A stretch of 54,920 nt of DNA from an uncultured Lactobacillus sp. Lineage in GTDB: Bacteria > Bacillota > Bacilli > Lactobacillales > Lactobacillaceae. The stretch lies in NCBI GenBank assembly GCA_937916845.1, contig CALFSK010000044.1, positions 1-54,920 of the forward strand, given 5' to 3'. The position numbers and the translations under genes are program-made. Positions 9,583-17,674 of the stretch are shown here, piece after piece (positions within the stretch are counted from its first letter, which is position 1; every line of letters begins with the position of its first letter). The notes beneath the pieces were generated by a model that worked only from the letters and a program-made list of their open reading frames with translations, made no database searches and was not told the origin of the DNA.

Positions 9583-9674
9583 AAAGCCCGTTAGTTTATG
9601 CCACGTTTCAACCATAATAATAGAACAAATAAGGATTCAGAAATATCCATGTGCTATTTCTGAATCCTTATTTT
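9583..9674 (+). repeat. 3'-UTR module, copy 2, with terminator, after the usp gene
   Basis: After the stop come AAAAGCCCG, then GCCACGTTTCAACCATAATA (9599-9618), ATAG, and a terminator with arms AATAAGGATTCAGAAATA (9629-9674). The GTTTC-ACCAT-ATAATAG linker and TTCAGAAA terminator match copies 3 and 4 in gene orientation. The upstream GGGCC hairpin is reduced here to one arm. The terminator is flanked by T and A runs. Confidence 0.65.
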
Positions 9675-9832
9675 AGTTTTATCCAAAACACTTTAGCGTT
9701 ACATTCAAACAACCCACAAATTCTCACCGAAGTTTTAAGTTCAGCGATGTGTAGCCGTAGTATCATTAAGTAACCAATTAATTTCTGCGTCAAATAATTA
9801 TCACAGTGCTTAAATCTTTGGGGGAAATTAGC

Positions 9833-10360
9833 ATGCGACATAAACAACCACGTTATTTGGGGAGCCTGATTGTACTGATTGGCTTAGTCATTTTAGGCTT
9901 ATCTTTTTTATTCATCGGTTATGATAACTCCGATGCCAGTGTCGGTGATCAGCGCCTATTTCAAACTCGGCTAACACGGATCACGGCCACTGACAACGGT
10001 GAATGGCGCGTCACGGGAACGACGAGCGCACCGTCCGGGGCTAAGATTATCGCCCTGGGTACGACGGACGTTGCTTCGGTTGCCAGCTCACTAACTAGCA
10101 CCACCGCTTGGTCACGTGTCCGTCACGGTCAATTTACAGCGACGATTAATGCTTATAACGCTACAACCAGTCATCAATACCGTGCCGGTCAGCTTGTCCC
10201 GGTCACGGTAGTTGCGGTGACCGATTACCAGCAGCGCCAGTATAATTTACTGCCCGCCGCCCTACGTGACCAATTGCAACAGTTTGCACCACACCAACTT
10301 AAACTGACCGAACAACTGGCCCAATTTTGTCAGGAATCGTATCATCAATATAATCTATAA
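9833..10360 (+). CDS. Hypothetical membrane-anchored extracellular protein
   Basis: A 175-residue protein I do not recognise. A basic start (MRHKQPRY) precedes one membrane helix (about 9-30, LGSLIVLIGLVILGLSFLFIG). The rest (about 31-175) is predicted outside the cell and is rich in Thr, Ser and Gln. It contains WRVTGTTSAPSGAKIIALGT, which reads like an Ig-like or Ca-binding-regulator-like beta domain, and later QLVPVTVVAVTDY. The ATG at 9833 follows GGGGGA at seven bases; a longer start nine codons upstream would overlap that site. It is monocistronic with hairpins downstream. No function can be assigned. Confidence 0.65.
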   Translation: MRHKQPRYLGSLIVLIGLVILGLSFLFIGYDNSDASVGDQRLFQTRLTRITATDNGEWRVTGTTSAPSGAKIIALGTTDVASVASSLTSTTAWSRVRHGQFTATINAYNATTSHQYRAGQLVPVTVVAVTDYQQRQYNLLPAALRDQLQQFAPHQLKLTEQLAQFCQESYHQYNL

Positions 10361-10367
10361 AATACTA

Positions 10368-10420
10368 GGCGACTGGAATTGGCATAATCAATTTCAGTCG
10401 CCTAATGTTTATAGATTTTT
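10368..10420 (+). terminator. Terminator of the hypothetical membrane-protein gene
   Basis: Arms AGGCGACTG and CAGTCGCCT enclose about 20 bases with further pairing (AAT/ATT). The T-rich tail (ATGTTTATAGATTTTTTT) begins shortly after. Confidence 0.6.
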
Positions 10421-10428
10421 TTCGAAAT

Positions 10429-10474
10429 AAAAACTGCTTCACATCAACGTAATCGCCGATATGAAGCAGTTTTA
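10429..10474. terminator. Terminator after the tRNA-Arg gene, usable on both strands
   Basis: Arms AAAACTGCTTCA and TGAAGCAGTTTT with a loop of about 20 bases, flanked by A and T runs. On the minus strand it lies 13 bases past the tRNA 3' end and ends in TTTTTATTTC. Confidence 0.8.
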
Positions 10475-10486
10475 GTCTGTTTTTAC

Positions 10487-10559
10487 TGATCCCACCCGGA
10501 CTCGAACCGGGATCAACCGCTTAGGAGGCGGGTGCCCTATCCAGTTGTGCTATGAGACC
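10487..10559 (-). tRNA. tRNA-Arg, anticodon CCT
   Basis: A 73-base cloverleaf. The acceptor arms are GGTCTCA and TGGGATC with discriminator A. The anticodon stem CCCGC/GCGGT encloses the loop CTCCTAA, giving anticodon CCT, which reads AGG. The T arm contains GGTTCGAGTCC. The 3' CCA is not encoded. It lies just downstream of the helicase gene on the same strand, separated by a short hairpin (CAATCCGT/ACGGATTG), and is followed by a terminator. No integrase or attachment-site repeat is visible next to it. Confidence 0.95.
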
Positions 10560-10610
10560 ATAACCAATCCGTAAAATATCATCTCACGGATTGCGTCATT
10601 TGGCAATTAC

Positions 10611-11960
10611 CTATTTACTGAAGCGGTCGCGGTTCTTTTTCCGCATCCCCTTCTTCTTGGAATGCTTATTGTGACCCTTATGCTTCTTTGGCATGGCTTT
10701 TTCTGCTTTAGCCGGTTTCACTAATTGATCATTGGTCTCAGCGACACGCTTAACCTTGTCAGGATGCCCAGCATCACCGACCCGGTGGCGACCATTTGCC
10801 GCTTCTCCGGCCTTTTCTGGGTGATCAAACGTCAACGGTGGCACCACCCGATCAGGCTTGGTATCCACAATTTGATAGCCAACTAAGTAACCGGGTTTAA
10901 TTTCGTAGTCCGTCTCCGCCATCAGCTTCTTGAAGTCACGAATATCGTGATCATCACCCATGGTCAAGACTAACCCTTCGGCACCCATCCGGCCAGTCCG
11001 GCCACTACGGTGAATGTAGGTCGTCACGTCTTTTGGCAACTGGTAATTAATAACCGCTGGCAATTCAGGAACGTCTAATCCCCGGGCAGCTAAATCAGTC
11101 GTCAATAACAATTCGACCTTACCCTGACGAAACAGTCGTAACGCCTTTTCACGTTCAACTTGACGCTGATTACTCGTTAACGCCACGTAATTAACGTGTT
11201 GGTGCCGCAATTCAACGGCCACGTGTTGTAGCTCCTGCATCTTGTTAAAAAATACCAGGGCCCGCAAACGGTCCACGCGGCTAATCCGCTTTAATAGGCT
11301 AACCCGTTGCCGGTTACCGACTTCCATCGTGCGGTGACGCACAACCCCCTGTGTCTGGTCAATGGCCCGTACGTCAATTTTTTCAACTGTTTGCCCAAAC
11401 CACCGGGGAAGTTCATCCAAAATCTTCGTTTCAGTTGCTGAAAAGAAACCTAATTGTAACGTTTCAGCAAAGGTTGCGTCTAAGATTTCGCGAATCTGAT
11501 CAAGCGTTTCATCCGTCAGCAATTCATCAGCTTCATCAACGATCATGAGCTTCAAATGGCCAAGCTTCAATTTGCCATCCGCAATCAAGTTAGTGACCCG
11601 TCCCGGTGTCCCAACGACAATTTCTGGATGCTTCTTAAGCTTTTCAGTCTGACGTTTCACGTTGGCCCCACCAGTAATGGCTAAGACCTTTGCGTCGACT
11701 AACTGCGCCCAATCACGGACAACGTTGGTCGTTTGCATGGCCAACTCTTGTGACGGTGCCAAGATTAAGGCTTGGACCCCTTCACCAGGGCGCACCATTT
11801 CTAACATTGGCCAAGTAAAGGCTAATGTCTTCCCCGAACCAGTCGGGGCCAGTCCTAAGACTGATTTGCCCGCAGCCATGGGTTCTGCTACCGCCGTTTG
11901 AATGGGTGACGGTTCCGTAAAGCCCTGCGCTGCAAACTTTGTTTTAAATACGTCTAACAT
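10611..11960 (-). CDS. DEAD-box RNA helicase, CshB-like
   Basis: ATP-dependent RNA helicase for cold adaptation, ribosome assembly or mRNA turnover. The helicase motifs are present in order: Q motif FTEPSPIQTAV (about 14-24), Walker A APTGSGKT (about 38-45), VDEADE, SATE, and HRSGRTGRMG (motif VI). The C-terminus from about 400 is a Lys/Arg/His-rich tail (KKHKGHNKHSKKKGMRKKNR) typical of RNA-binding extensions. At 449 residues it is closest in build to Bacillus CshB, the shorter of the two main DEAD proteins. It lies 12 bases behind the Gfo/Idh/MocA gene on the same strand, so the two are likely co-transcribed, possibly with the tRNA downstream. Confidence 0.92.
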   Translation of the reverse strand: MLDVFKTKFAAQGFTEPSPIQTAVAEPMAAGKSVLGLAPTGSGKTLAFTWPMLEMVRPGEGVQALILAPSQELAMQTTNVVRDWAQLVDAKVLAITGGANVKRQTEKLKKHPEIVVGTPGRVTNLIADGKLKLGHLKLMIVDEADELLTDETLDQIREILDATFAETLQLGFFSATETKILDELPRWFGQTVEKIDVRAIDQTQGVVRHRTMEVGNRQRVSLLKRISRVDRLRALVFFNKMQELQHVAVELRHQHVNYVALTSNQRQVEREKALRLFRQGKVELLLTTDLAARGLDVPELPAVINYQLPKDVTTYIHRSGRTGRMGAEGLVLTMGDDHDIRDFKKLMAETDYEIKPGYLVGYQIVDTKPDRVVPPLTFDHPEKAGEAANGRHRVGDAGHPDKVKRVAETNDQLVKPAKAEKAMPKKHKGHNKHSKKKGMRKKNRDRFSK

Positions 11961-11972
11961 AGTGCCTCATTT

Positions 11973-12983
11973 CTATTTATCGGCTAAATCGCGTTCGTCA
12001 TCGGAAAAGTAGATGTGTCCGGACTGCCGTAAATTAAATAATAGTTTATTAACATTGCGACTCAACTGCCGCCATGCTTGATATTCTTTTTTATGACTAG
12101 CTGGATCATTGATCACCATTGCAAAGTCGCGGGCTTCCGCAAGCATTGGATTGGCGTCCGGCTGAACACCGATGTTATGTGCCTGACCGTCCACGTCGTG
12201 ATAAGTGACTTTGCCCAACTCAGCCGCATTATCCATCACAATGGCATCTTGCAAGCCGTTGATTTCAGATGGTAAAAATGAATTGCTGGTTTTACCCACG
12301 TTCAGCGTCACGGTGAAAGCTGGGTAGCGTAAAACTGCCAAGCCCTTCCCGTCGACCTTCGTTGATAACAAGGTTGGGTAATAAGCCACTTCATCCGGCA
12401 TACCAAACCAGCCAACCGCATCGTAAGCCAGGTAAACGCCGAGGTCTTGCAAAGCCCCACCGGCGAACTTCAGTGAGAAAATGTTAGGTTCTTCGCCCGC
12501 CCGCACAGCGTCAAACCGTGAGGAGTACTTCATGTACGTTAAAGTAGCGCCTTGGACCTGTTCAAGCTGGTCAATTTGATCCTTGACCCGTTTAAAGTTA
12601 ACTTCATGAATCTGGCGCGCCGCCTCAAACAGCAATACGTCTGGATGCGCAGCTAAGCATTCGTCTAACTGCTCAAATTCAGCCTGATTAGCCACGGCGG
12701 GTTTTTCAACGATCACGTTCTTGCCGTGTTCGATAGCTAGCTTCGCTTGGGCAAAATGCAAACTATTTGGTGACGCAATGTAGACGGCGTCAAAGTCACC
12801 TTGACTGAAGAAACGCTCTAAATCCGTAAAGATTGCCCCGGCATGGTTCTTGTCCGCAAAAGCTTGGGCCGTCTCACTGTGCCGTGAATAAACCGTCGTC
12901 AGATGCCATTCACCCGACTCACTCGCTGCGTTAATGAATTGTTGTGTGATCCAGTTGGTTCCAATGATTCCTAATTTTAACAT
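11973..12983 (-). CDS. Gfo/Idh/MocA-family oxidoreductase, copy 1
   Basis: NAD(P)-dependent sugar or polyol dehydrogenase family; the exact substrate is unknown. The N-terminal Rossmann fold starts LKLGIIGTNWITQQF. The family motif VEKPAVANQAEF (about 93-104) carries the conserved EKP Lys. The C-terminal alpha/beta domain contains GGALQDLGVYLAYDAVGWFG, the usual GGGxLxDxGxH region with Tyr in place of His. The ribosome site is GAGAGGGG about eight bases before the ATG. It is upstream of, and probably in an operon with, the helicase gene. A second, only distantly similar family member lies at 47352. Confidence 0.88.
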   Translation of the reverse strand: MLKLGIIGTNWITQQFINAASESGEWHLTTVYSRHSETAQAFADKNHAGAIFTDLERFFSQGDFDAVYIASPNSLHFAQAKLAIEHGKNVIVEKPAVANQAEFEQLDECLAAHPDVLLFEAARQIHEVNFKRVKDQIDQLEQVQGATLTYMKYSSRFDAVRAGEEPNIFSLKFAGGALQDLGVYLAYDAVGWFGMPDEVAYYPTLLSTKVDGKGLAVLRYPAFTVTLNVGKTSNSFLPSEINGLQDAIVMDNAAELGKVTYHDVDGQAHNIGVQPDANPMLAEARDFAMVINDPASHKKEYQAWRQLSRNVNKLLFNLRQSGHIYFSDDERDLADK

Positions 12984-13107
12984 GCGTATACCCCTCTCGT
13001 TACCGGCAACCGCCGTGACTGGTTGCGCTTACTGATACTTTCATTCTACCAGTTTTATGCACGAAATAGGGCCTTGGAACTTTGAAATTTATGGCCTGTT
13101 TAATGGC

Positions 13108-13139
13108 AAAAAAAAAGTTGCCCAACGGGCAACTTTTTA
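13108..13139 (-). terminator. Terminator of the cold-shock gene
   Basis: Arms AAGTTGCCC and GGGCAACTT with a short AAC loop, and a long T run on the minus strand (TTTTTTTTT). It lies nine bases after the stop. Confidence 0.9.
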
Positions 13140-13148
13140 AAAGTTTGA

Positions 13149-13352
13149 TTATTGTTGAGGAACAACGTTAGTAGCTTGTGGGCCACGATCGCTTTGTTCT
13201 TCGTCAAAAGTAACTTTTTGGCCTTCTTCTAAGGTCTTGAAACCGTCAACTTGGATAGCTGAGAAGTGAACGAATACATCGTTGCCATCTTCACCAGTAA
13301 TAAAACCAAAACCCTTATCAGCATTAAACCATTTTACAGTACCATTTTTCAT
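13149..13352 (-). CDS. cspP: Cold-shock protein, CspA family
   Basis: A 67-residue single-domain RNA chaperone that binds single-stranded RNA and [21 protein letters not shown] includes RNP1 (KGFGFI), and VFVHFSAI is RNP2; both aromatic surface patches are intact. The ATG at 13352 follows GGAGG at ten bases; the longer frame would translate the ribosome site. The symbol cspP is inferred from its place near gdhA and gatB in L. plantarum gene order (cspL and cspC lie elsewhere); the sequence alone says only CspA family. A leader of over 100 bases precedes it, as is usual for cold-shock mRNAs. Confidence 0.93.
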   Translation of the reverse strand: MKNGTVKWFNADKGFGFITGEDGNDVFVHFSAIQVDGFKTLEEGQKVTFDEEQSDRGPQATNVVPQQ

Positions 13353-13481
13353 AAATACAAATCCTCCTAGGATTATCAAATCTAAAGTAACGAAACTATG
13401 TTATCAACACCTAAAAGAATTTGCAAGGTAGCAAACTAATGATACTTCTGAACTCCTGTTAAATGCCAATTACATATTATA
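13353..13481 (-). promoter_or_regulatory. Promoter and long 5' leader of the cold-shock gene
   Basis: A TATAAT box sits at 13481-13476 on the minus strand, implying a leader of about 115 bases, with the ribosome site TAGGAGG at its end. Long leaders control cold-induced translation in this family. No clear -35 box is seen. The rest of the gene-free stretch to 13693 holds the plus-strand upstream region of the DUF4828 gene. Confidence 0.45.
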
Positions 13482-13693
13482 GATTAACACACTCACCCAC
13501 CCGATGACAAGTGATGCCAATTTTTATTCCGATTTTCCGTGGAATATCTCATTAAAATTAACAAACGGTTACGTACATTACCTGCGCGTAACAACCATCT
13601 AAAAGCTTTGCTAAGAACGGGCTATTTCGTGACGAGCCGGTCCCGTTAGTGGTATATTCTAAGTATAAATGTTAACGAAAGAAGGTTGATCCG

Positions 13694-14077
13694 GTGAAGC
13701 GACGTGGCGCCATTTTATTTGGCCTATCATTACTAGCAGGACTTTCAAGTACATTGGTACGTAAAAAACACCCCAGCAAACTTGCAAGCGGCGATTTAGC
13801 CGTCTTTTATGCGGGCACTTGGACCTATCGTGACGAAGAACATCACCGGGATCACAAGCTTGAGATTGACCCTAGCATGCTTATTCGCATCGACGGCCAT
13901 TCCATGCCAGCAACCGTTGAATCAATTTCTCCAAGCAAACTCGTTTTACTGGATAAATACGGCTTTCACTTAGAGATCAAAGCCAATGAGCAACGACCCG
14001 TTGCATTGTTTGACGAAGCGGATAATCACAGTTATGTCATTTTATCCCCACAGCAGTTAGACCAAGCAACCAATTAA
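13694..14077 (+). CDS. DUF4828-like small protein
   Basis: A 127-residue protein beginning with GTG after GAAGG. A short hydrophobic N-terminus (about 5-21, GAILFGLSLLAGLSSTLV) suggests a membrane anchor or signal. The rest reads as a small beta domain: AVFYAGTWTYRDEEHHRDHKLEID, LIRIDGHSMPATV, LVLLDKYGFHLEI and SYVILSP. This matches my recollection of the DUF4828 family, small lactobacillal proteins of unknown function. A very stable hairpin with 13-bp arms follows within 15 bases. It is a single gene. Confidence 0.7.
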   Translation: MKRRGAILFGLSLLAGLSSTLVRKKHPSKLASGDLAVFYAGTWTYRDEEHHRDHKLEIDPSMLIRIDGHSMPATVESISPSKLVLLDKYGFHLEIKANEQRPVALFDEADNHSYVILSPQQLDQATN

Positions 14078-14090
14078 CACCAATGGAATT

Positions 14091-14135
14091 GAGGGACCAC
14101 GACGGGTGTCGTGGTCCCTCCTGCTATTTTTAGCC
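14091..14135 (+). terminator. Terminator of the DUF4828-like gene
   Basis: Perfect arms GAGGGACCACGAC (14091-14103) and GTCGTGGTCCCTC (14108-14120), a tight four-base loop, then CTGCTATTTTT. Very GC-rich and stable. Confidence 0.8.
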
Positions 14136-14173
14136 ATTATAATTATTTTAATATTATAGTCTGGAACAGAACT

Positions 14174-14286
14174 CAAAAACCATTCAGAAATCAATTTCTG
14201 GATGGTTTTTCCTATTATGATGGTCGAAACGTGGGCCAAAAGGCAATTTGTTCCGCTTAACCGCCTTTTGGCCCACTCTTTGTCAC
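14174..14286 (-). repeat. 3'-UTR module, copy 3, with terminator, after the GH25-like gene
   Basis: Read on the minus strand from the stop: GAGTGGGCCAAAAGGCGG, TTAAGCGGAACAAATTGCC, TTTTGGCCCACGTTTCGACC, ATCATAATAGG, then a terminator with arms AACCATCCAGAAAT/ATTTCTGAATGG (14174-14210). The first hairpin (GTGGGCCAAAAGGC with GCCTTTTGGCCCAC) is perfect over 14 bp, the most complete of the four copies. Confidence 0.8.
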
Positions 14287-15063
14287 TTATTCGAGGTCAA
14301 ACGCGATCAAATTATCGAACTGTTTGACGCTCCCGTTATAAATGAGACCGGTAAATTCTTGGCGCGTGCCGTTTTGCCGGTAAACCGCGCGGTCAGAGTA
14401 ATGCATAAAGAGCACCCGTTTCGAGCGGTGGTGCGTCGAAGTCGTGTCGTACCATAGGGGCGTCTTTTTTATCACCGGTTTGACTAAGCTCGTTGCTACT
14501 CCCGGTGTTGACCAAACCACACACTGGCGATCGTAGTGGGCCGTTAATTTTAAAACTAACGCCCGTAACTTTGCCTGCGCCTGCTTGACCTTGACCGTTT
14601 TAGCTGAATAATTGCCATAATATTGAACTTGAATCGCAATCGGTAAGTTACCGATATTATTGCCAACCGTTTTTTCAAAGTACGCCGCCTGGGCATTGGC
14701 CGAACTGGAGAAACTAAAAACGTGCACGACCCCAACACCCAAGTCAGTCCCCACGATTCGTTGGTAGTTGCTGGAAAAGTTGTCATCCGAGTAACTTGCC
14801 CCCTGCGTCGCGTGTAAGTAGATAAATTTTAGCCCATTATTTTTTAGCGCAGCAAAGTCCAAGTACCCATCATTTTGGGAGACTGCTACCCCGCGGACGT
14901 TAAACCCGTCCACGACTTCAGCGCGCTGCCATTGAATCAATGCCAAGACGCCCCAAACGCTACTAATCATAATCAGCAAGACCAACAGCCACGTCAATCG
15001 ACGCCGCCACCGCGCGCCCCTAGTTTGCGCATATACTGGTCTTAAGCGCTGCTGTTTTGCCAT
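14287..15063 (-). CDS. Membrane-anchored GH25-fold protein lacking the catalytic acids
   Basis: A 258-residue protein with a basic N-terminus, one membrane helix (about 22-43) and an extracellular domain aligning with GH25 muramidases: VRGVAVSQNDGYLDF (normally GVDVSxHQG-ID), FIYLHATQGASYSDDNF (normally FxxIKATEG), GVVHVFSFSSSANAQAAYF, and LPIAIQVQYYG (normally LPxxLDxE). The key acids are replaced: A60 for the first Asp, Q87 for the KATEG Glu, and Q145 and Q147 for the Asp and Glu of DxE. The C-terminal VDxN segment is also lost (IYNGSVKQ). It is most likely a sugar-binding or scaffold pseudoenzyme at the wall. It lies 22 bases after the rpiR-type gene on the same strand. Confidence 0.8.
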   Translation of the reverse strand: MAKQQRLRPVYAQTRGARWRRRLTWLLVLLIMISSVWGVLALIQWQRAEVVDGFNVRGVAVSQNDGYLDFAALKNNGLKFIYLHATQGASYSDDNFSSNYQRIVGTDLGVGVVHVFSFSSSANAQAAYFEKTVGNNIGNLPIAIQVQYYGNYSAKTVKVKQAQAKLRALVLKLTAHYDRQCVVWSTPGVATSLVKPVIKKTPLWYDTTSTHHRSKRVLFMHYSDRAVYRQNGTRQEFTGLIYNGSVKQFDNLIAFDLE

Positions 15064-15085
15064 TCCTCATCCATCCTTACCAACT

Positions 15086-15964
15086 TTATAATTCCGTCCG
15101 CGTCTCGCTAATCGCTTCGCGTACCCGACCTAAACTAGCCGCCATCTTAATGTTGCCGTGGACCGCCGTCATCAAGAACAAACTATCGATAATGCTCATC
15201 TGCGCAATTAACGACGTCAGTCCCTCCGAACGGTAATTAATTTCCTCGGCTACCGAAATAAACGCTACCGTGCTAGCCTTAGCTAGTGGTGAATTGCCAA
15301 AACTCGTTAAGGCGATGACCGGTACTTTTTGCCCGGTCAAGGTTTTTAAAATTTGTAAAGTCTGCTGGTTACGTCCCGTGTGTGAAATCACCACGGCGAC
15401 GTCCTTTGATGTCATCTGCGCCGCCTGCATTAGCTGCATATCGTAATCACTATTATGCGCGCAGGGAATCCCCGTCCGCACAAACTTATGATAACCATCC
15501 AGTGAGGCAACGGCCGACCCGCCAAGGCCGTAGAATCCAATCGTTTTAGCGTGTAGCAATAGGTGGACCGCCTGTTTCAAGTCAGCTTCAGTCATCACCT
15601 GACTCGTCTGATCCAAGGAACTGCGGATACTATTGAACGTGGACGTTGCGATGCCCTTAAAGGTCGTTTGTTTTTCAACGTCTTGAAAGGCCTCGGCCGT
15701 TGTCCGTTCAACCGGTTCTGCCGCGGTCAATTCACGTGAAAAGTCACGAAAACTATTAAAACTAATTCGTTTGACGAAGCGTGAAACCGTGGCCGTCGAA
15801 ACACCGACCGCCGCCGCCAAATCTGAAATTGATTGGGCCGCCGTTTTAACGGGGTCCTTGATAATATAATCCGCAATCTTGCGGTCCGTTACGCTTAAAT
15901 TCGGGTAATACGACCGAATAAGTGTCAAAACCCGATTACGATGTGTGGGTGCTTGTGTGGACAC
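15086..15964 (-). CDS. RpiR/MurR-family transcriptional regulator with SIS domain
   Basis: A 292-residue regulator. The N-terminal HTH (about 1-80) contains LSVTDRKIADYII and SISDLAAAVGVSTATVSRFVKRI, the family's recognition helix. The C-terminal SIS domain (about 125-260) contains IGFYGLGGSAVASLDGYHKFVRTG and VISHTGRNQQTL, which bind a phosphosugar. It is divergent from the gluconokinase gene with about 120 bases between starts, so it probably senses 6-phosphogluconate or a related ester and controls that gene. The start is GTG, preceded by GGAGGTGGAAGGA. The GH25-like gene follows on the same strand. Confidence 0.93.
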   Translation of the reverse strand: MSTQAPTHRNRVLTLIRSYYPNLSVTDRKIADYIIKDPVKTAAQSISDLAAAVGVSTATVSRFVKRISFNSFRDFSRELTAAEPVERTTAEAFQDVEKQTTFKGIATSTFNSIRSSLDQTSQVMTEADLKQAVHLLLHAKTIGFYGLGGSAVASLDGYHKFVRTGIPCAHNSDYDMQLMQAAQMTSKDVAVVISHTGRNQQTLQILKTLTGQKVPVIALTSFGNSPLAKASTVAFISVAEEINYRSEGLTSLIAQMSIIDSLFLMTAVHGNIKMAASLGRVREAISETRTEL

Positions 15965-16018
15965 GTCCTTCCACCTCCATGACCAAATTTTACCACAGTT
16001 TGCAAAAACGCCCTAGGT

Positions 16019-16053
16019 TTGTCATTGCAACCGTTATCAAAGATGTTTACACT
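16019..16053 (+). promoter_or_regulatory. Gluconokinase promoter with cre site
   Basis: A promoter TTGCAA (16025-16030), 17-base spacer, TACACT (16048-16053) overlaps TGCAACCGTTATCA at 16026-16039, which matches the cre consensus TGNAANCGNTNNCA at every fixed position. CcpA binding here would block the promoter when glucose is present. Confidence 0.65.
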
Positions 16054-16084
16054 ATTATTATTGAATTCGAGAAAGGACACCGCT

Positions 16085-17575
16085 ATGACACAAATTCTTA
16101 CCGTCGACATTGGCACCACTAGTACCAAAGTCGTTTTATACGATCAAACCGGCCAAGTGGTTGCCAGCGCCAACCACGGCTACCCCCTATACCAAGATCA
16201 ACCAGGAATGGCTGAAGAAGACCCCGCCGACATTTATCAAGCCGTTATCGCTGGCATTCAAGAAGTCGCGCAATTTCAAGACTCGATTGCCGGCATCAGC
16301 TTTTCGGCCGCCATGCACAGCTTAATTTTACTAGACAATCAGTATCAACCTATCAGCCGGATGTATACCTGGGCCGATAACCGAGCTAGTCGCGCCGCCG
16401 ATGACTTACGGGCCCGCCCCGATGCACACGCGTTATACTCACGGACCGGAACCCCGTTACATCCCATGACACCCTTATCCAAATTACGCTGGCTTGCGCA
16501 CGACCAACCAGCTTTACACCATGCGACAAGGTGGTTCGTCGATATTAAGGCCTACATTTTATACCGGTTGACTGGCCAACTAGTGACCGACTATTCTATT
16601 GCCAACGCTTCGGGCCTCTTCAACTTGCATACGTTCCAGTGGGACGAGCAGGCCTTAGAACTGGCCCACGTCAAAGCTGACCAGTTGCCCCAATTAGTCG
16701 ACACGACTGCCCAAGTTACCGGGATGACGACTACGACCGCTGCCATGCTCGGCTTGGTAACCAGTGTCCCACTAATTGCCGGCGCCAGCGATGGTTGCCT
16801 TTCAAACCTCGGGCTAAACGCCATTCGTCCCGGGCAGGCCGCGCTGACCATCGGCACATCGGGTGCGATTCGCGTCGTCAGTGAGCAACCACAGCTCGAC
16901 CCTCAAGGACGGCTCTTCTGTTACTACTTAGCCCCCAACGCGTGGGTCATTGGTGGTCCCGCCAACAACGGGGGTAACGTTTTGGCCTGGGTTCACGATA
17001 CACTGTTCAAAGACGTTCAACCACCAGTCACCTTAGCACAACTCAGTGCTGCGATCGCTCAAGTACCAGCCGGGAGCCACGGCTTGTTGATGCACCCTTA
17101 CCTTAACGGCGAACGCGCACCACTTTGGGACGCTAATGCCCGGGGCGCGTTCTTCGGGCTCACCGCGCAACATACCCGGGTGGATATGACCCGCGCGGCG
17201 CTTGAAGGAATCACCTTCAATCTCGCCCATATCGCCCAAATGGTTCAAGCTCTGACCGGTCCATTCACCAGCCTACAAGCCGCCGGTGGCTTTGCTAAAT
17301 CACCCGTTTGGCAACAAATTGTGGCCGATATTTTTAACGCCCCCGTCGCGATTCCTAAAAACGTGGAAAGTTCCTGTTTTGGTGCCGCCGTCTTAGGAAT
17401 GGTCAGCTTAGACTTGTTACCTAACTTAGAAGCCGTTAGTGACCTCGTTAATCATGACGCACCCCGGCAGCCAGTTGCCGCCAACGTGGCCGTCTACCAA
17501 CGGCTCTACCCGCTATACGAACAATTAGCACAAGCCTATCAACCTTTATTTAAACAACTGGCTGATTTCAAGTAA
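16085..17575 (+). CDS. gntK: Gluconokinase, FGGY family
   Basis: Phosphorylates gluconate to 6-phosphogluconate with ATP. A 496-residue FGGY carbohydrate kinase. The N-terminal ATP-phosphate loop is VDIGTTSTKVVLYD (about 6-19). The gluconokinase-type substrate region is FSAAMHSLILLD and YTWADNRASRAADDLR. The second phosphate motif is TIGTSGAIRVV, and the signature near the C-terminus is GGFAKSPVWQQIVADIF. The ATG at 16085 follows AGAAAGGA at six bases; the longer frame is not supported. No gluconate permease or 6-phosphogluconate dehydrogenase lies nearby, so uptake and the next step are encoded elsewhere. The divergent RpiR-type gene and the cre site suggest dual control by inducer and catabolite repression. 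Confidence 0.92.
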   Translation: MTQILTVDIGTTSTKVVLYDQTGQVVASANHGYPLYQDQPGMAEEDPADIYQAVIAGIQEVAQFQDSIAGISFSAAMHSLILLDNQYQPISRMYTWADNRASRAADDLRARPDAHALYSRTGTPLHPMTPLSKLRWLAHDQPALHHATRWFVDIKAYILYRLTGQLVTDYSIANASGLFNLHTFQWDEQALELAHVKADQLPQLVDTTAQVTGMTTTTAAMLGLVTSVPLIAGASDGCLSNLGLNAIRPGQAALTIGTSGAIRVVSEQPQLDPQGRLFCYYLAPNAWVIGGPANNGGNVLAWVHDTLFKDVQPPVTLAQLSAAIAQVPAGSHGLLMHPYLNGERAPLWDANARGAFFGLTAQHTRVDMTRAALEGITFNLAHIAQMVQALTGPFTSLQAAGGFAKSPVWQQIVADIFNAPVAIPKNVESSCFGAAVLGMVSLDLLPNLEAVSDLVNHDAPRQPVAANVAVYQRLYPLYEQLAQAYQPLFKQLADFK

Positions 17576-17600
17576 TGATAGTTTGTTAAATTGAGACCTC

Positions 17601-17647
17601 AAAAAATCCAAGCGCCAACCCCATCAGGTTTCCGCTTGGATTTTTTT
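17601..17647. terminator. Terminator between gntK and the second DUF915 gene
   Basis: Arms AAAAATCCAAGCG and CGCTTGGATTTTT enclose about 17 bases, with seven T on the plus strand and an A-run on the other side, so it can serve both convergent genes. Confidence 0.85.
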
Positions 17648-17674
17648 GCCATCTCAATTTCAATTTCCAACTTA

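Noticed and set aside
10487..10559. tRNA-Arg(CCT) as an occupied phage attachment site
   Set aside because: tRNA genes are frequent integration sites, but there is no partial tRNA copy or integrase near it, so nothing supports use of this one here.
13021..13040. cre-like sequence before the first Gfo/Idh/MocA gene (AGTAAGCGCAACCA)
   Set aside because: Two mismatches at fixed positions of the consensus, and no symmetrical flanks; too weak to annotate.
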